From Akkermansia muciniphila (GTDB taxonomy: Bacteria > Verrucomicrobiota > Verrucomicrobiia > Verrucomicrobiales > Akkermansiaceae), in the NCBI GenBank assembly GCA_945890645.1, contig CAMDCV010000002.1, positions 124,001-188,000 of the forward strand: 64,000 nucleotides of DNA, read 5' to 3'. Within the stretch, counting starts at the first letter, position 1. Each line of letters starts with the position of its first letter. Of this stretch, positions 37,136 through 46,804 are shown piece by piece. Made by a program: the position numbers and the translations under genes. The notes beneath the pieces were generated by a model. It had not been told where the DNA came from. It made no database searches and worked only from the letters and a program-made list of their open reading frames with translations.

Positions 37136-37939
37136 TCAAAGGATAGTCGATTGAATGAACTGGGCCGCGGCTTCGTCAGCAGTCGGCAAGGGAAGAATTT
37201 CCGCAGAAAGGTAACCCGCATAGCCGAGTTGATGCAATAGCAGCAAGAGCGGTTTGTAATCGCTGTGCCCGAAGCCCATCGCTCGACGATTGCTATCAGC
37301 AAAATGGATGTGACCGATGTGAGCGATGTTTTCTGCGAGCGCCTGTTCCATTGATGCTTCTTCGATGTTCATGTGGAAGAAGTCGGCGAGCAAGGTGACG
37401 TTATCGAGTTGATGCTTCACGAGAAACGCTGTGGCATCGGAGGAGCGATTGAAAAGATTCGTTTCGTAACGATTGAGCGGTTCGTAGATGAACTTCACGT
37501 TATGCTCAACGGCGCGGGCGGAGATTACTTTTAAAGCATTAGCGAGATAACTAAGCGCGGTCTCGTGTGGCACCGCGGCACTGCTGCGGCCTTGCATGGA
37601 ACCGAGGATCGCCGGGGCATCGAGTTGTCCGCCGAAATCGACAAGTTCGAGGATAAACTCTAACGCTTTTTGGCGGATTGCTGGGTCGGCATCGGTGAGG
37701 GTGAGACCATGTTTTACCATGCCCGCGCCTGTGCCGACGGCAGCGATCAACAAACCGTGTTGCTCTTGCAGTTGTTTGATTTCGGCGACGCTTACTTCGT
37801 GGGCTGAGGGTAGAAATAACTCCACGGCGTCAAAGCCGTGTTGTTTGGCCTTCGCAAAGCCGATTGGCAGTTCATCGTGAAAAACGAAGGGTCCAGCCGC
37901 CGCTTCCGCGACACGACATAAGGTGACGGCGGTTTTCAT
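37136..37939 (-). CDS. sugar phosphate isomerase/epimerase (AP endonuclease 2-like TIM barrel)
   Basis: AIGTGAGMVKHGLTLTDADPAIRQKALEFILELVDFGGQLDAPAILGSMQGR...NVTLLADFFHMNIEEASMEQAL. Confidence 0.8.
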   Translation of the reverse strand: MKTAVTLCRVAEAAAGPFVFHDELPIGFAKAKQHGFDAVELFLPSAHEVSVAEIKQLQEQHGLLIAAVGTGAGMVKHGLTLTDADPAIRQKALEFILELVDFGGQLDAPAILGSMQGRSSAAVPHETALSYLANALKVISARAVEHNVKFIYEPLNRYETNLFNRSSDATAFLVKHQLDNVTLLADFFHMNIEEASMEQALAENIAHIGHIHFADSNRRAMGFGHSDYKPLLLLLHQLGYAGYLSAEILPLPTADEAAAQFIQSTIL

Positions 37940-38328
37940 TATTCTGATTCAAGAATGATGTTGCCGTAGGCGGTAGGGTCGCCCGTGCGGATGAGTCCGA
38001 TTGCATGGGGCACGCGTTTTTTGAAATCGACATGAGCCTCACGGGTGAGGGGAATGTTGCCGAACGATTGGGCAAAACGATCGACGGTTTCCTTCGGATT
38101 GGTGTGGAGAAATTCCTCCGCTTGCCAGATGCGACCGATTTTAAAGTTCGGTTTGAGGAGTTCGAGCACATCGAGCACCATGGGGATGCCCTTGGTGAGG
38201 GAGATGTCCACCGTTTCAATTTCCGGCCAGAAGGGAAAGGCCCAGTCGCAGATGACTAGAGTGTTGGTGTGGCGGATGCGAGCGATGAGCTCGAGCACTT
38301 GCGGGTTGAGAATTCCTGTTTGCAGCAT
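37939..38328 (-). CDS. RbsD/FucU family mutarotase
   Basis: NPQVLELIARIRHTNTLVICDWAFPFWPEIETVDISLTKGIPMVLDVL. Confidence 0.8.
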   Translation of the reverse strand: MLQTGILNPQVLELIARIRHTNTLVICDWAFPFWPEIETVDISLTKGIPMVLDVLELLKPNFKIGRIWQAEEFLHTNPKETVDRFAQSFGNIPLTREAHVDFKKRVPHAIGLIRTGDPTAYGNIILESE

Positions 38329-38413
38329 AAGTGTAAATGTACTGACACTTTGATACTAACCATGTCGCGCTTGTCACTGACAAAATGCGTCTTATCGGTC
38401 GGTCCAGACGACA

Positions 38414-39571
38414 TTATTGATGAAGTTGTGCGCTGGCGTGAACGCGTGCCCATTGATCCGCTTCGAGGATGGGCTCTAGTTCGGCGGCAGCTTGAATATT
38501 GTGTGCCTGCATGGTTTTTTCGACCATCTGCCAGATGCCTGGGAAGGGGATTCGACCATTGATAAACGCATCGACTGCGATTTCGTTGGCGGCGTTGTAA
38601 ACGGCGGGCAATGTGCCACCGGCAGTGCCCGCCTCGCGGGCGAGTCGTAGAGCCGGGAAATCATTTTCACGAGGAGCGATGAATTCGAGTTTTGCCAACT
38701 CTTCAAAGCGCAAGGGCTTGAGTCCGCCGCGGAGACGTTTGGGCCAGGTGAGTGCGTATTGAATGGGGAAACACATGTCAGTGTGACTCATTTGCGCAAG
38801 CACTGAACCGTCGGTGAATTCCACCATCGAATGGATGATGCTTTGCGGATGGACGATGACATCGATGCGATCCATGCCGATGCCAAATAACCAGCGAGCT
38901 TCGATCATTTCGAGGCCCTTATTGAAAAGTGAGGCTGAGTCGATGGTGATCTTGCGTCCCATCTCCCAAGTGGGATGTTTCAGTGCCTGTGCCAGAGTGA
39001 CAAGAGGCAATTCGTTGGCAGGGGTATTGCGAAAGGGGCCGCCTGAAGCCGTAAGGATCAAGCGTGAAATTTCCGCTTCACCGCCACGATGACCGTCGAG
39101 GCATTGGAAAATCGCATTGTGCTCGCTATCGACTGGCAGCAACTTCACTCCTGCTTGATGCGCTTCACGCGTAACGATTTCTCCTGCCATGACCAAGATT
39201 TCCTTGCTGGCGACGGCGAGATCCTTGCCCGCTCGTATGGCTGCTAGTGCCGGATGCAGGCCGGCGGTGCCGACGATTGCCACTAGCACGGCATCGGCTT
39301 CCGTCAGTGTGGCGACTTCGATTAATCCCTCGGGTCCGGTGTAAATCTTGACGTCTGGAGGTAACAAACCACGCAATACTTCTACCCGTTCGCTTTGATA
39401 GAGTGCCACGTGTTTCACTCCAGTATGCCGCGCTTGATGCGCTAGTTTTTCTACATTGCTGTGTGCGGCGAGTGCGATAATTTTCAACTCCTCCGGTAAG
39501 TCTTCTGCGACTTTTAAAGTCGAGCATCCGATCGAGCCCGTAGAACCTAACAAAACGATTTTTTTGGCCAT
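38414..39571 (-). CDS. dxr: 1-deoxy-D-xylulose 5-phosphate reductoisomerase
   Basis: MAKKIVLLGSTGSIGCSTLKV, KEILVMAGEIV, LPVDSEHNAIFQCLDG, RWLFGIGMDRIDVIVHPQSIIHSMVEF. Confidence 0.95.
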   Translation of the reverse strand: MAKKIVLLGSTGSIGCSTLKVAEDLPEELKIIALAAHSNVEKLAHQARHTGVKHVALYQSERVEVLRGLLPPDVKIYTGPEGLIEVATLTEADAVLVAIVGTAGLHPALAAIRAGKDLAVASKEILVMAGEIVTREAHQAGVKLLPVDSEHNAIFQCLDGHRGGEAEISRLILTASGGPFRNTPANELPLVTLAQALKHPTWEMGRKITIDSASLFNKGLEMIEARWLFGIGMDRIDVIVHPQSIIHSMVEFTDGSVLAQMSHTDMCFPIQYALTWPKRLRGGLKPLRFEELAKLEFIAPRENDFPALRLAREAGTAGGTLPAVYNAANEIAVDAFINGRIPFPGIWQMVEKTMQAHNIQAAAELEPILEADQWARVHASAQLHQ

Positions 39572-39573
39572 GA

Positions 39574-40458
39574 TCAGAGGAATAGTACGACGTAAAGATA
39601 AACGGCTGGAGCGGTGAAACAAAGGCTATCGATAAGATCCATGGCGCCACCGATGCCCGGTAGTGCGTGGCCAGAGTCCTTCACGGCGAGTGCACGTTTC
39701 CACAAGCTTTCTGCGAGATCTCCCACCACAGCCAGCAAGGCGACGATTTGACTGAGAACGATCACATGCAACCACGAAGGGAAAATGGCGAGCTGTTGGG
39801 GTAACAGCGCATATAAGCCTGCGCCTACGAGCAATGCAAACAATAAAGCTCCGGCAAAACCTTCCCATGTTTTCGCGGGGCTGATGTGTGGAATCATCTT
39901 GTGTTTTCCGATCAATGAGCCTGTGAGATAGGCGCCCATGTCAGTGAACTTTGTCACGGCGAGACACCACAACAAGACGAACGCGCCGGGCATGGAGCCA
40001 TCGAAATTTGGCGCGAAATCGAGGCGAGCGGTGAAATAAAACATCCACGTGAGCCATAGCACTCCGAGCATAGTCGAAGTAACGGCAAGCACACTCTTGG
40101 TACCATCAATTGGTCGACAAAGTTGCAAGATCATGGTCCCCGCAACTAACAAAAACACCAGTGCTAGGTCGAGTTCTGCGGGGACGGGCTTTCCACTGAG
40201 CAGGAAATACGACACGCCACAGCCATAGGAAACGCTGAGCAGTAGCGCCCAAAAGCGATGCACGGCGATCCCGCTGCGCTGTGTGAGATGACAAAATTCC
40301 GCCATGGCCCAAAGTGCCAGCAAGCCTATAAGGGCAAGGTGCGCCCATGGTTTCATTGAGCCGAATGCCAGTGCGACCACGCCCCAAAGCAGCACAGTGC
40401 TAAAAGCGCGACGGAAAAACGTCTGGCTCTTCGAGGTGGGCGTGGGGACATCAGGCAT
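39574..40458 (-). CDS. cdsA: phosphatidate cytidylyltransferase
   Basis: TDMGAYLTGSLIGKHKMIPHISPAKTWEGFAGAL ... VVGDLAESLWKRALAVKDSGHALPGIGGAMDLIDSL. Confidence 0.93.
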   Translation of the reverse strand: MPDVPTPTSKSQTFFRRAFSTVLLWGVVALAFGSMKPWAHLALIGLLALWAMAEFCHLTQRSGIAVHRFWALLLSVSYGCGVSYFLLSGKPVPAELDLALVFLLVAGTMILQLCRPIDGTKSVLAVTSTMLGVLWLTWMFYFTARLDFAPNFDGSMPGAFVLLWCLAVTKFTDMGAYLTGSLIGKHKMIPHISPAKTWEGFAGALLFALLVGAGLYALLPQQLAIFPSWLHVIVLSQIVALLAVVGDLAESLWKRALAVKDSGHALPGIGGAMDLIDSLCFTAPAVYLYVVLFL

Positions 40459-40541
40459 GGGCGGGCATTCCAGAGAAAAATATCATTCCGTGCAATCTCA
40501 ATCTGTGAACATCGCTGTGATCAAATCAGGAATCTGGGCAC

Positions 40542-40573
40542 AAAAAAAGGCACCGTTGCAGGTGCCTTTTTTT
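40542..40573. terminator. rho-independent terminator (downstream of rpsU on the minus strand)
   Basis: aaaaaaaGGCACCgttgcaGGTGCCttttttt. Confidence 0.85.
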
Positions 40574-40588
40574 CAGGGGAACCGAGGT

Positions 40589-40804
40589 TCAATCAACGGC
40601 CTCGTCGAGGATCAGCGTTGGTTTGTCCGTCGAGAAACGCCAGCGCAGTTTATTGCGCTTTGAGGCTGTGCGCAGCTTGCGTTTGAAGCGGTCGCTAGGA
40701 GTTTCGAAAGCGCGACGACGGCGGATTTCCTCGAGAATGCCCTCGGCATCGAGTTTGGTTTTGAGACGTTTGAGAGCCCGGTCAACAGGTTCTCCTTTTT
40801 TCAT
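40589..40804 (-). CDS. rpsU: 30S ribosomal protein S21
   Basis: MKKGEPVDRALKRLKTKLDAEGILEEIRRRRAFETPSDRFKRKLRTASKR. Confidence 0.88.
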   Translation of the reverse strand: MKKGEPVDRALKRLKTKLDAEGILEEIRRRRAFETPSDRFKRKLRTASKRNKLRWRFSTDKPTLILDEAVD

Positions 40805-40957
40805 AGTCACTCCGCGCATGCTGCTAAATATGGTTGTTGGTTGATTGAAAGTTTCGGTTGGGGCGCGGATGCTCGTGTGAATTCGCGCTATTGTCAAGAA
40901 GGAAACTGCTTGAAAATACGATTTTTTTAGCCTTTGTGAGGCAGCAATGGAAAGGGT

Positions 40958-41659
40958 TCACTGCGGATTCTTGGTTAGGTTTCTCATAGCTTTCAGACTG
41001 GTTGTAAATTCAGGTGCGGTAGCAATCGTCATTCGTCGACTATGGAAATCGAAATGCCGCTGAAGAATCGGTCGGTTACGAACGCAATTCCGGCAGTGAG
41101 GGATGCGAAATTCTATATCTCCTTTGCTCGATCTATGTTGATTGCGTAGTCGTTCAAAAATCATAAACACTTTGGCCATGAGAACCTGAGCGGCGAAAAA
41201 CCAAAATAATAGTACCATGAGAACGGGATGCACGCGTGACCATCGATACGCATTCGCGTCGGAGTTTGCTCCGCGGTAGTGAAATTTTGAAACTCGACCG
41301 GTTTTTTCGCCACAACAGACGCAGATCTTGGGGAATTTTTCATAGGCACTAATCTCGGTATTGACGTGCCCCAGTGGTGCCATCGATTGGCTTTTCACGA
41401 GATCAGTTCGCGTTTTAGGGCCGCGGGCGCGATTCCGTGAAACGAGTAGAATCACCAAGGGAACCATGCCAAATATACCAAAACAGATGCCTCCGATAAT
41501 CATGTCCGATGCAGTGGCGCCGTTGCTCCAAGCAGAGATCATCACAATGAACCACACGGTCCAAATGATGCAGCAGATGATGAGCATCATTTTTTGATTG
41601 GTGTTCCACGAGCCACCGCGACGATATCCTGTCCCAGACACATTACTACCCTGAGGCAA
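40958..41659 (-). CDS. hypothetical membrane protein
   Basis: Two TM segments plus a CVCCGEKTG cysteine motif. Confidence 0.6.
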   Translation of the reverse strand: MPQGSNVSGTGYRRGGSWNTNQKMMLIICCIIWTVWFIVMISAWSNGATASDMIIGGICFGIFGMVPLVILLVSRNRARGPKTRTDLVKSQSMAPLGHVNTEISAYEKFPKICVCCGEKTGRVSKFHYRGANSDANAYRWSRVHPVLMVLLFWFFAAQVLMAKVFMIFERLRNQHRSSKGDIEFRIPHCRNCVRNRPILQRHFDFHSRRMTIATAPEFTTSLKAMRNLTKNPQ

Positions 41660-41705
41660 ATCTAGCAGATTTGACCATCAAATTGTTTTTCCGTTAGAAG
41701 GAATG

Positions 41706-43037
41706 TTAACTTGGGTCCGCCACGGAGGCTGGGGGATAAACGATGATGCGAGCTTCAGGATTATTGACGATATAGGCATAGGCCCAGCCGAGAAGGACGG
41801 CGAGTTTATTACGAAAGCCGATCAGGAATAGGATGTGAATCAGTAACCACGCGATCCACGCAAAAAAACCATTGAGGGTGAAGTTACCGGCCTTTACGAC
41901 GGCTGCATTTTTTCCGATGATCGCCATCATGCCTTTGTCGGTGTAGCTAAACTGTGGTCGCAAGCTATGTTTTTGCTCAGCAAAGCGAGTGCCTTCGAGG
42001 CGGAGTTCTTCTTTCAGAACTTTGGCAATGTGATCGCCCATTTGCGTGGCGGCAGGAGCGACTCCAGGGACGAATTTGTCATCGCGATCCCGCATGTTGG
42101 TGAGATCACCGGCGACAAAAATATCGGGATGACCGGGAATGGAGAGGTCGAGGTTGGGTGTGATGCGACCACCGCGATCCATCGCCACGCCAAGATCTTT
42201 GGTTAATGGATTCGCCGCAATGCCAGCCGCCCAGACAATGGCTTCGGCTTCCAGAGAGGTGCCGTCTTGAAATAGCAGTTTGCCTTTTTGCACATCCGTC
42301 ACGCGGGTTTGATTGCGGATTTCGACGCCGAGATCAGTGAGGCGTTGCTTGGCATAGACAGATTGATGCGGCGCAAAATGTTCCAGTATAGTAGGGGAGT
42401 TCTCGATGAGAATCACACGGAGTTTACTAGTATCGATCCTGCGGAAATTCGATTTCAACGAGCGATGAATGAGATCAACGCAAGCACCCGCAAGTTCGAC
42501 TCCGGTAGGGCCGCCGCCAACGATGGCAATGGTCATCAGGCGCTTGCGTTCGTCCTCGTCCTTGGTGAGCTCCGCGCGCTCGAGATTCGATAAAACCGTA
42601 CGGCGAATGTTTTGCGCATCGGCCAGAGATTTCAGGCCGAGTGAATGTTTTTCCCATTGATCATTGCCAAAATAACTCGTTCGCGCACCGGCCGCCAGTA
42701 TGAGGTAATCAAAGTGAAATACCTCGCCGGATTTTCCTGTGAGACATTTTTCTCGAGGAGAAATAGAAACGACTTCATCCATCAGCACCGTAACGTTTTT
42801 CGCATCCGAGAGAATTTGACGGATCGAGCGCGCGATGTCTGGCGCTGCGAGAGATGCCGTAGCTACTTGATACAACAACGGCTGAAACAAGTGATGGTTG
42901 GTGCGATCGAGAAGGATGACATCGAAGCGATCGTCATTGGCGAGCTTACGCGCGCATTCGAGCCCCGCAAACCCGCCCCCGATAATAATGACGCGTCGTG
43001 CTGCGGATTTGTTTTTAGCCATGGCGCAGACTGCCAT
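41706..43037 (-). CDS. ndh: type II NADH dehydrogenase (NDH-2)
   Basis: RVIIIGGGFAGLECARKLA, TIAIVGGGPTGVELAGA, DIFVAGDLTNMRD. Confidence 0.88.
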   Translation of the reverse strand: MAVCAMAKNKSAARRVIIIGGGFAGLECARKLANDDRFDVILLDRTNHHLFQPLLYQVATASLAAPDIARSIRQILSDAKNVTVLMDEVVSISPREKCLTGKSGEVFHFDYLILAAGARTSYFGNDQWEKHSLGLKSLADAQNIRRTVLSNLERAELTKDEDERKRLMTIAIVGGGPTGVELAGACVDLIHRSLKSNFRRIDTSKLRVILIENSPTILEHFAPHQSVYAKQRLTDLGVEIRNQTRVTDVQKGKLLFQDGTSLEAEAIVWAAGIAANPLTKDLGVAMDRGGRITPNLDLSIPGHPDIFVAGDLTNMRDRDDKFVPGVAPAATQMGDHIAKVLKEELRLEGTRFAEQKHSLRPQFSYTDKGMMAIIGKNAAVVKAGNFTLNGFFAWIAWLLIHILFLIGFRNKLAVLLGWAYAYIVNNPEARIIVYPPASVADPS

Positions 43038-43173
43038 GCTTTAGAGCAAAGGGCAAACGGAGCTTGTGAAAATTTTCACAAGCGGTGACTACTTGAAAAA
43101 TGTTGTTTCGATAAGCTCATTTAGAATCAAACCGGATCTTGCTAAGACTGGAGTGAAGTCATGGGCTGCTGGA

Positions 43174-43449
43174 CTAATCATTAGATTTTATGTCGAAAAT
43201 GTTTTGGAGATATCCTTTGCTGAGAGTGGGATAGACATAAAAATCACTGTCGATACTTACAACATTTTTGATTTTCCTCTTCTCTGCTACTACAGCTAAG
43301 GATGCGTCAGCAAAATCCATCGGAACGTTTGAGTATTTTTCGGTCAGTAACAAAGTTTGCTCAATGTCATCAATCTTAATTTCGACCAATTCGACAGCAC
43401 CACGATAAACCCAACGTAAAAAGTCAAAGGGATAATTGGAAGTTAAGCG
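43174..43449 (-). pseudogene. N-terminally truncated PIN-domain toxin remnant
   Basis: Frame RLTSNYPFDFLRWVYRGAVELVEIKIDDIEQTLLLTEKYSNVPMDFADASLAVVAEKRKIKNVVSIDSDFYVYP begins right after an in-frame stop; lacks the N-terminal half of a PIN domain. Confidence 0.6.
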
Positions 43450-43473
43450 CTAAGGAAGATCTATGAGAAACAG

Positions 43474-46400
43474 TTACACTTCCTCCTCTTTCCCGCAGCA
43501 CTGTTTGAACTTCTTACCGGAGCCGCAGGGGCAGGGGGCATTGCGACCGGAGGTGGCGATGTCGAAGCTTGGTTTGCGTTTGGGAAGGTTGAGCTTGATG
43601 GCGGTGCCTTCGGGCGACGGCAGCATCGTAGTGCCGGTGGACTGGCCGATGTTGTCTTGCGTTAACTCGACTTCAGCGCTGTGTAATTGTTGTGGGGCGC
43701 TTTGCAGTTGTTTGATGAATGCTTCGATCGCAGCGGCGGAGCGGAAAAGGTTGTGGAAAGCCTCTTGCTCGATGCTACCCATCAATTCGACAAACAAATT
43801 GTAGGCCTCGTTTTTGTATTCGACTAGTGGATCCTTTTGCCCTTGAGCGCGGAGGTAAACCCCTTCACGCAGGGCATCCATGTTATACAAATGCGCTTGC
43901 CATTGCTTGTCGATCGCGGCAAGCACCATGCGGCGCTCTTCTTGGTCGAGAATTTCCGGCGGCAAAGTGGCAGTGCGGGCCTCATAGGCTTCTTTGACTT
44001 TCTCCACTAACATCGCGGTGATGTTTTCCGGGCTTTTTGCCTTTTCAATATCTTCCATCAATACACGCACAGGAAGATTGCCTTGGATCCAATGGAACAA
44101 CTCGGTGAGGTCGGGAGAATTGTCATCACGTCCAGCGAAGTAACCGATGACATTGGCGGGGATCACTTTTTCGATGATCTCGGTTACGAGGTCGCGTGGG
44201 GATTCGGTGGAGAGAACTTCATTGCGATAGCCGTATACGACTTCACGCTGCTTGTTCATGACGTCATCGAAATCGAGCACGCGTTTGCGCCAAGTGTAGT
44301 TGCGTTGTTCGACGCGTTTTTGCGCGGTTTCAACCGAGCGATTCAGCCAGGAGTGCTCCAGTGCTTCGCCATCTTCCATGCCGAAACGCTCCATCATCTG
44401 GGTCATGCGCTCAGCAGCGGCAAAGTTACGCATGAGGTCGTCCTCGAACGAGAGATAGGCTTGTGAGAGACCGGGGTCGCCTTGGCGGGCGCAACGACCG
44501 CGCAACTGGCGATCGACGCGGCGGGATTCGTGACGCTCGGTGCCGATCACAAATAGACCACCGAGCTCAGCTACGCCCGCGCCGAGTTTGATGTCGGTGC
44601 CGCGGCCAGCCATGTTGGTGGAAACGGTGACTGAGCCACGTTGGCCGGCATTCGAGATGATTTCCGCTTCTTGGCGGTGGTATTTCGCGTTGAGAACTTG
44701 GTGCTCAATTTTCTCGCGTTTGAGCAAACGACTCAATGTTTCCGAGGCATCCACTGAGGCTGTGCCGACGAGAACGGGCTGTCCTTTTGCATGGGCTTCG
44801 GCGATTTTTTTCACCACGGCATTGAATTTCTCGCGGCGCGTTTTGAAAACTTGGTCGTTGAGATCGACGCGACTATTCGGCTGATTTGTCGGGATCGGCA
44901 AGACGTCGAGTTTGTAGATGTCCGAAAATTCGGCGGCTTCGGTTTCGGCGGTGCCGGTCATGCCTGCGAGTTTTTCGTAGAGGCGGAAATAGTTCTGAAT
45001 GGTGATCGTGGCGTAGGTCTGCGTCTCGCGCTCAATGATGCAACCTTCCTTGGCCTCAACAGCTTGGTGCAGGCCATCCGACCAACGGCGACCGGGCATT
45101 TCACGGCCCGTGTTTTCATCGACGATGACCACTTTGCCTTCGCTGATCACATACTGCACGTCCTTTTCGTAGATGCAGTAAGCTTTCAGAAGCTGGGAAA
45201 TGTTGTGCATTTTTTCGCCTTGTTGGTCGAGGCGAGTTTGCAGGGTTTCCTTACGCGCGAAACGTTCTTCATCGGTGAGGCTCGGATCGGCATCTATCTC
45301 GCCGTAGGCTTGGCCCAGATCAGGCAAAACGAAGGCATCGGCATCGTTCGGTGAGAGGAAATTGCGACCCATTTCCATCAAGTCGGCATCGTGCGCTTTT
45401 TCATCGATGGTGAAATAGAGTTCCTCTTTAATCGCGAACAATTCGCGTTTTTGGGCGTCTTGGTAGAAGGAAAGTTCCGTTTTTTCGAGCAAACGGCGAT
45501 TTTCAGGTTCTTCCATCAAACGCATGAACTGGCGGTTGCGTGGTTGACCGAGTTTGAGCTTGAAAAGAGCGCGACCGGCTTCTTCTTTTTCACCGGCATC
45601 AAGTTTTGCTTTGGCTTCGGCGGCTAGTTCGTTGCAGAGATCGGTCTGCTTTTTGACCAAGCGCTCGATCATTGGCTTATAAGTATCGTACTGGTGAGAA
45701 GATACCGTGGCAGGACCGGAAATGATCAGTGGAGTACGAGCTTCGTCGATGAGAATCGAGTCCACTTCGTCGATGACCGCAAGATAATGCGCGCGCTGGA
45801 CTTGTTCGTCCGCTGAGGTGGCCATGCCATTGTCGCGGAGGTAGTCGAAGCCGAATTCCGAGTTCGTGCCGTAGGTGATGTCGCAAAGATATTGTTCGCG
45901 ACGGTCTTGCGGATGCATCTGGTTTTGAATGCAGCCGACGGTGAGCCCGAGGAACTTGTAAAGCGAACCCATCCACTCCGAGTCGCGTCGGGCGAGGTAG
46001 TCATTGACTGTGACGATGTGAACGCCGAGGCCGGTAAGGGCATTGAGATACACGGGCAGGGTAGCGACGAGAGTTTTGCCTTCGCCGGTTTGCATTTCAG
46101 CGATCATGCCGCGGTGGAGGGCGATGCCGCCGATGAGCTGAACATCGAAGTGGACCATCTCCCATGAGAGGTTGTGATCACAGACGCTGATTTGCGATCC
46201 GCACATGCGGCGGGCGCCATTTTTCACGACGGCGTAGGCGTCCGGAAGGATTTGTTCGAGATACTTGGCGCGGCGCTCGCGGAAGCTCGGTTCGATTTCA
46301 CGGAATGCCTCTTTGGCGGCTTCGATGGATTCGGCGGTTGGCTCGATGCTGGCGGGGAGTTGAGGAAATTCCTCACGCAGGCGGGAAAAGCGGGATTCGA

Positions 46401-46647
46401 GATCCAGTGCCACATTGCGAAGTTCTTCCGTGCTCATGCGGTAGAGTGCGGGTTTCGGTGGCGCTTGGAGGTCGTGGTAACGGGCCAAATGGCTGCGCCA
46501 TTTTTGAGTGAGCTCGCGCAATTTTTCCTCGGGCTCCCGTTGGAGGGCCTCTTCAATTTCGTTGATGCGCGCCACCAAGGGACGGATGCGGCGAATTTCC
46601 CGTTGGTTTTTATTGCCAACGATTTTTTGAAGAATCCATTTGATCAT
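43474..46647 (-). CDS. secA: preprotein translocase ATPase SecA
   Basis: GGIALHRGMIAEMQTGEGKTLVATLPVYLNAL, C-terminal SEC-C APCPCGSGKKFKQCC. Confidence 0.97.
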   Translation of the reverse strand: MIKWILQKIVGNKNQREIRRIRPLVARINEIEEALQREPEEKLRELTQKWRSHLARYHDLQAPPKPALYRMSTEELRNVALDLESRFSRLREEFPQLPASIEPTAESIEAAKEAFREIEPSFRERRAKYLEQILPDAYAVVKNGARRMCGSQISVCDHNLSWEMVHFDVQLIGGIALHRGMIAEMQTGEGKTLVATLPVYLNALTGLGVHIVTVNDYLARRDSEWMGSLYKFLGLTVGCIQNQMHPQDRREQYLCDITYGTNSEFGFDYLRDNGMATSADEQVQRAHYLAVIDEVDSILIDEARTPLIISGPATVSSHQYDTYKPMIERLVKKQTDLCNELAAEAKAKLDAGEKEEAGRALFKLKLGQPRNRQFMRLMEEPENRRLLEKTELSFYQDAQKRELFAIKEELYFTIDEKAHDADLMEMGRNFLSPNDADAFVLPDLGQAYGEIDADPSLTDEERFARKETLQTRLDQQGEKMHNISQLLKAYCIYEKDVQYVISEGKVVIVDENTGREMPGRRWSDGLHQAVEAKEGCIIERETQTYATITIQNYFRLYEKLAGMTGTAETEAAEFSDIYKLDVLPIPTNQPNSRVDLNDQVFKTRREKFNAVVKKIAEAHAKGQPVLVGTASVDASETLSRLLKREKIEHQVLNAKYHRQEAEIISNAGQRGSVTVSTNMAGRGTDIKLGAGVAELGGLFVIGTERHESRRVDRQLRGRCARQGDPGLSQAYLSFEDDLMRNFAAAERMTQMMERFGMEDGEALEHSWLNRSVETAQKRVEQRNYTWRKRVLDFDDVMNKQREVVYGYRNEVLSTESPRDLVTEIIEKVIPANVIGYFAGRDDNSPDLTELFHWIQGNLPVRVLMEDIEKAKSPENITAMLVEKVKEAYEARTATLPPEILDQEERRMVLAAIDKQWQAHLYNMDALREGVYLRAQGQKDPLVEYKNEAYNLFVELMGSIEQEAFHNLFRSAAAIEAFIKQLQSAPQQLHSAEVELTQDNIGQSTGTTMLPSPEGTAIKLNLPKRKPSFDIATSGRNAPCPCGSGKKFKQCCGKEEEV

Positions 46648-46804
46648 AGAATTGAGTAGAGGAAAGCGTGGTTAGGGCGGGGACTGATACAGGTGGAAAG
46701 GGTCGATTGCAAGGAATTATTCAGGGAGAGCCGACCCGTCCCAGAGGCTGATGGCGGGCATTGCAAATGGCTGATTATTTGATACGCCCACACTTCTTAC
46801 AATC

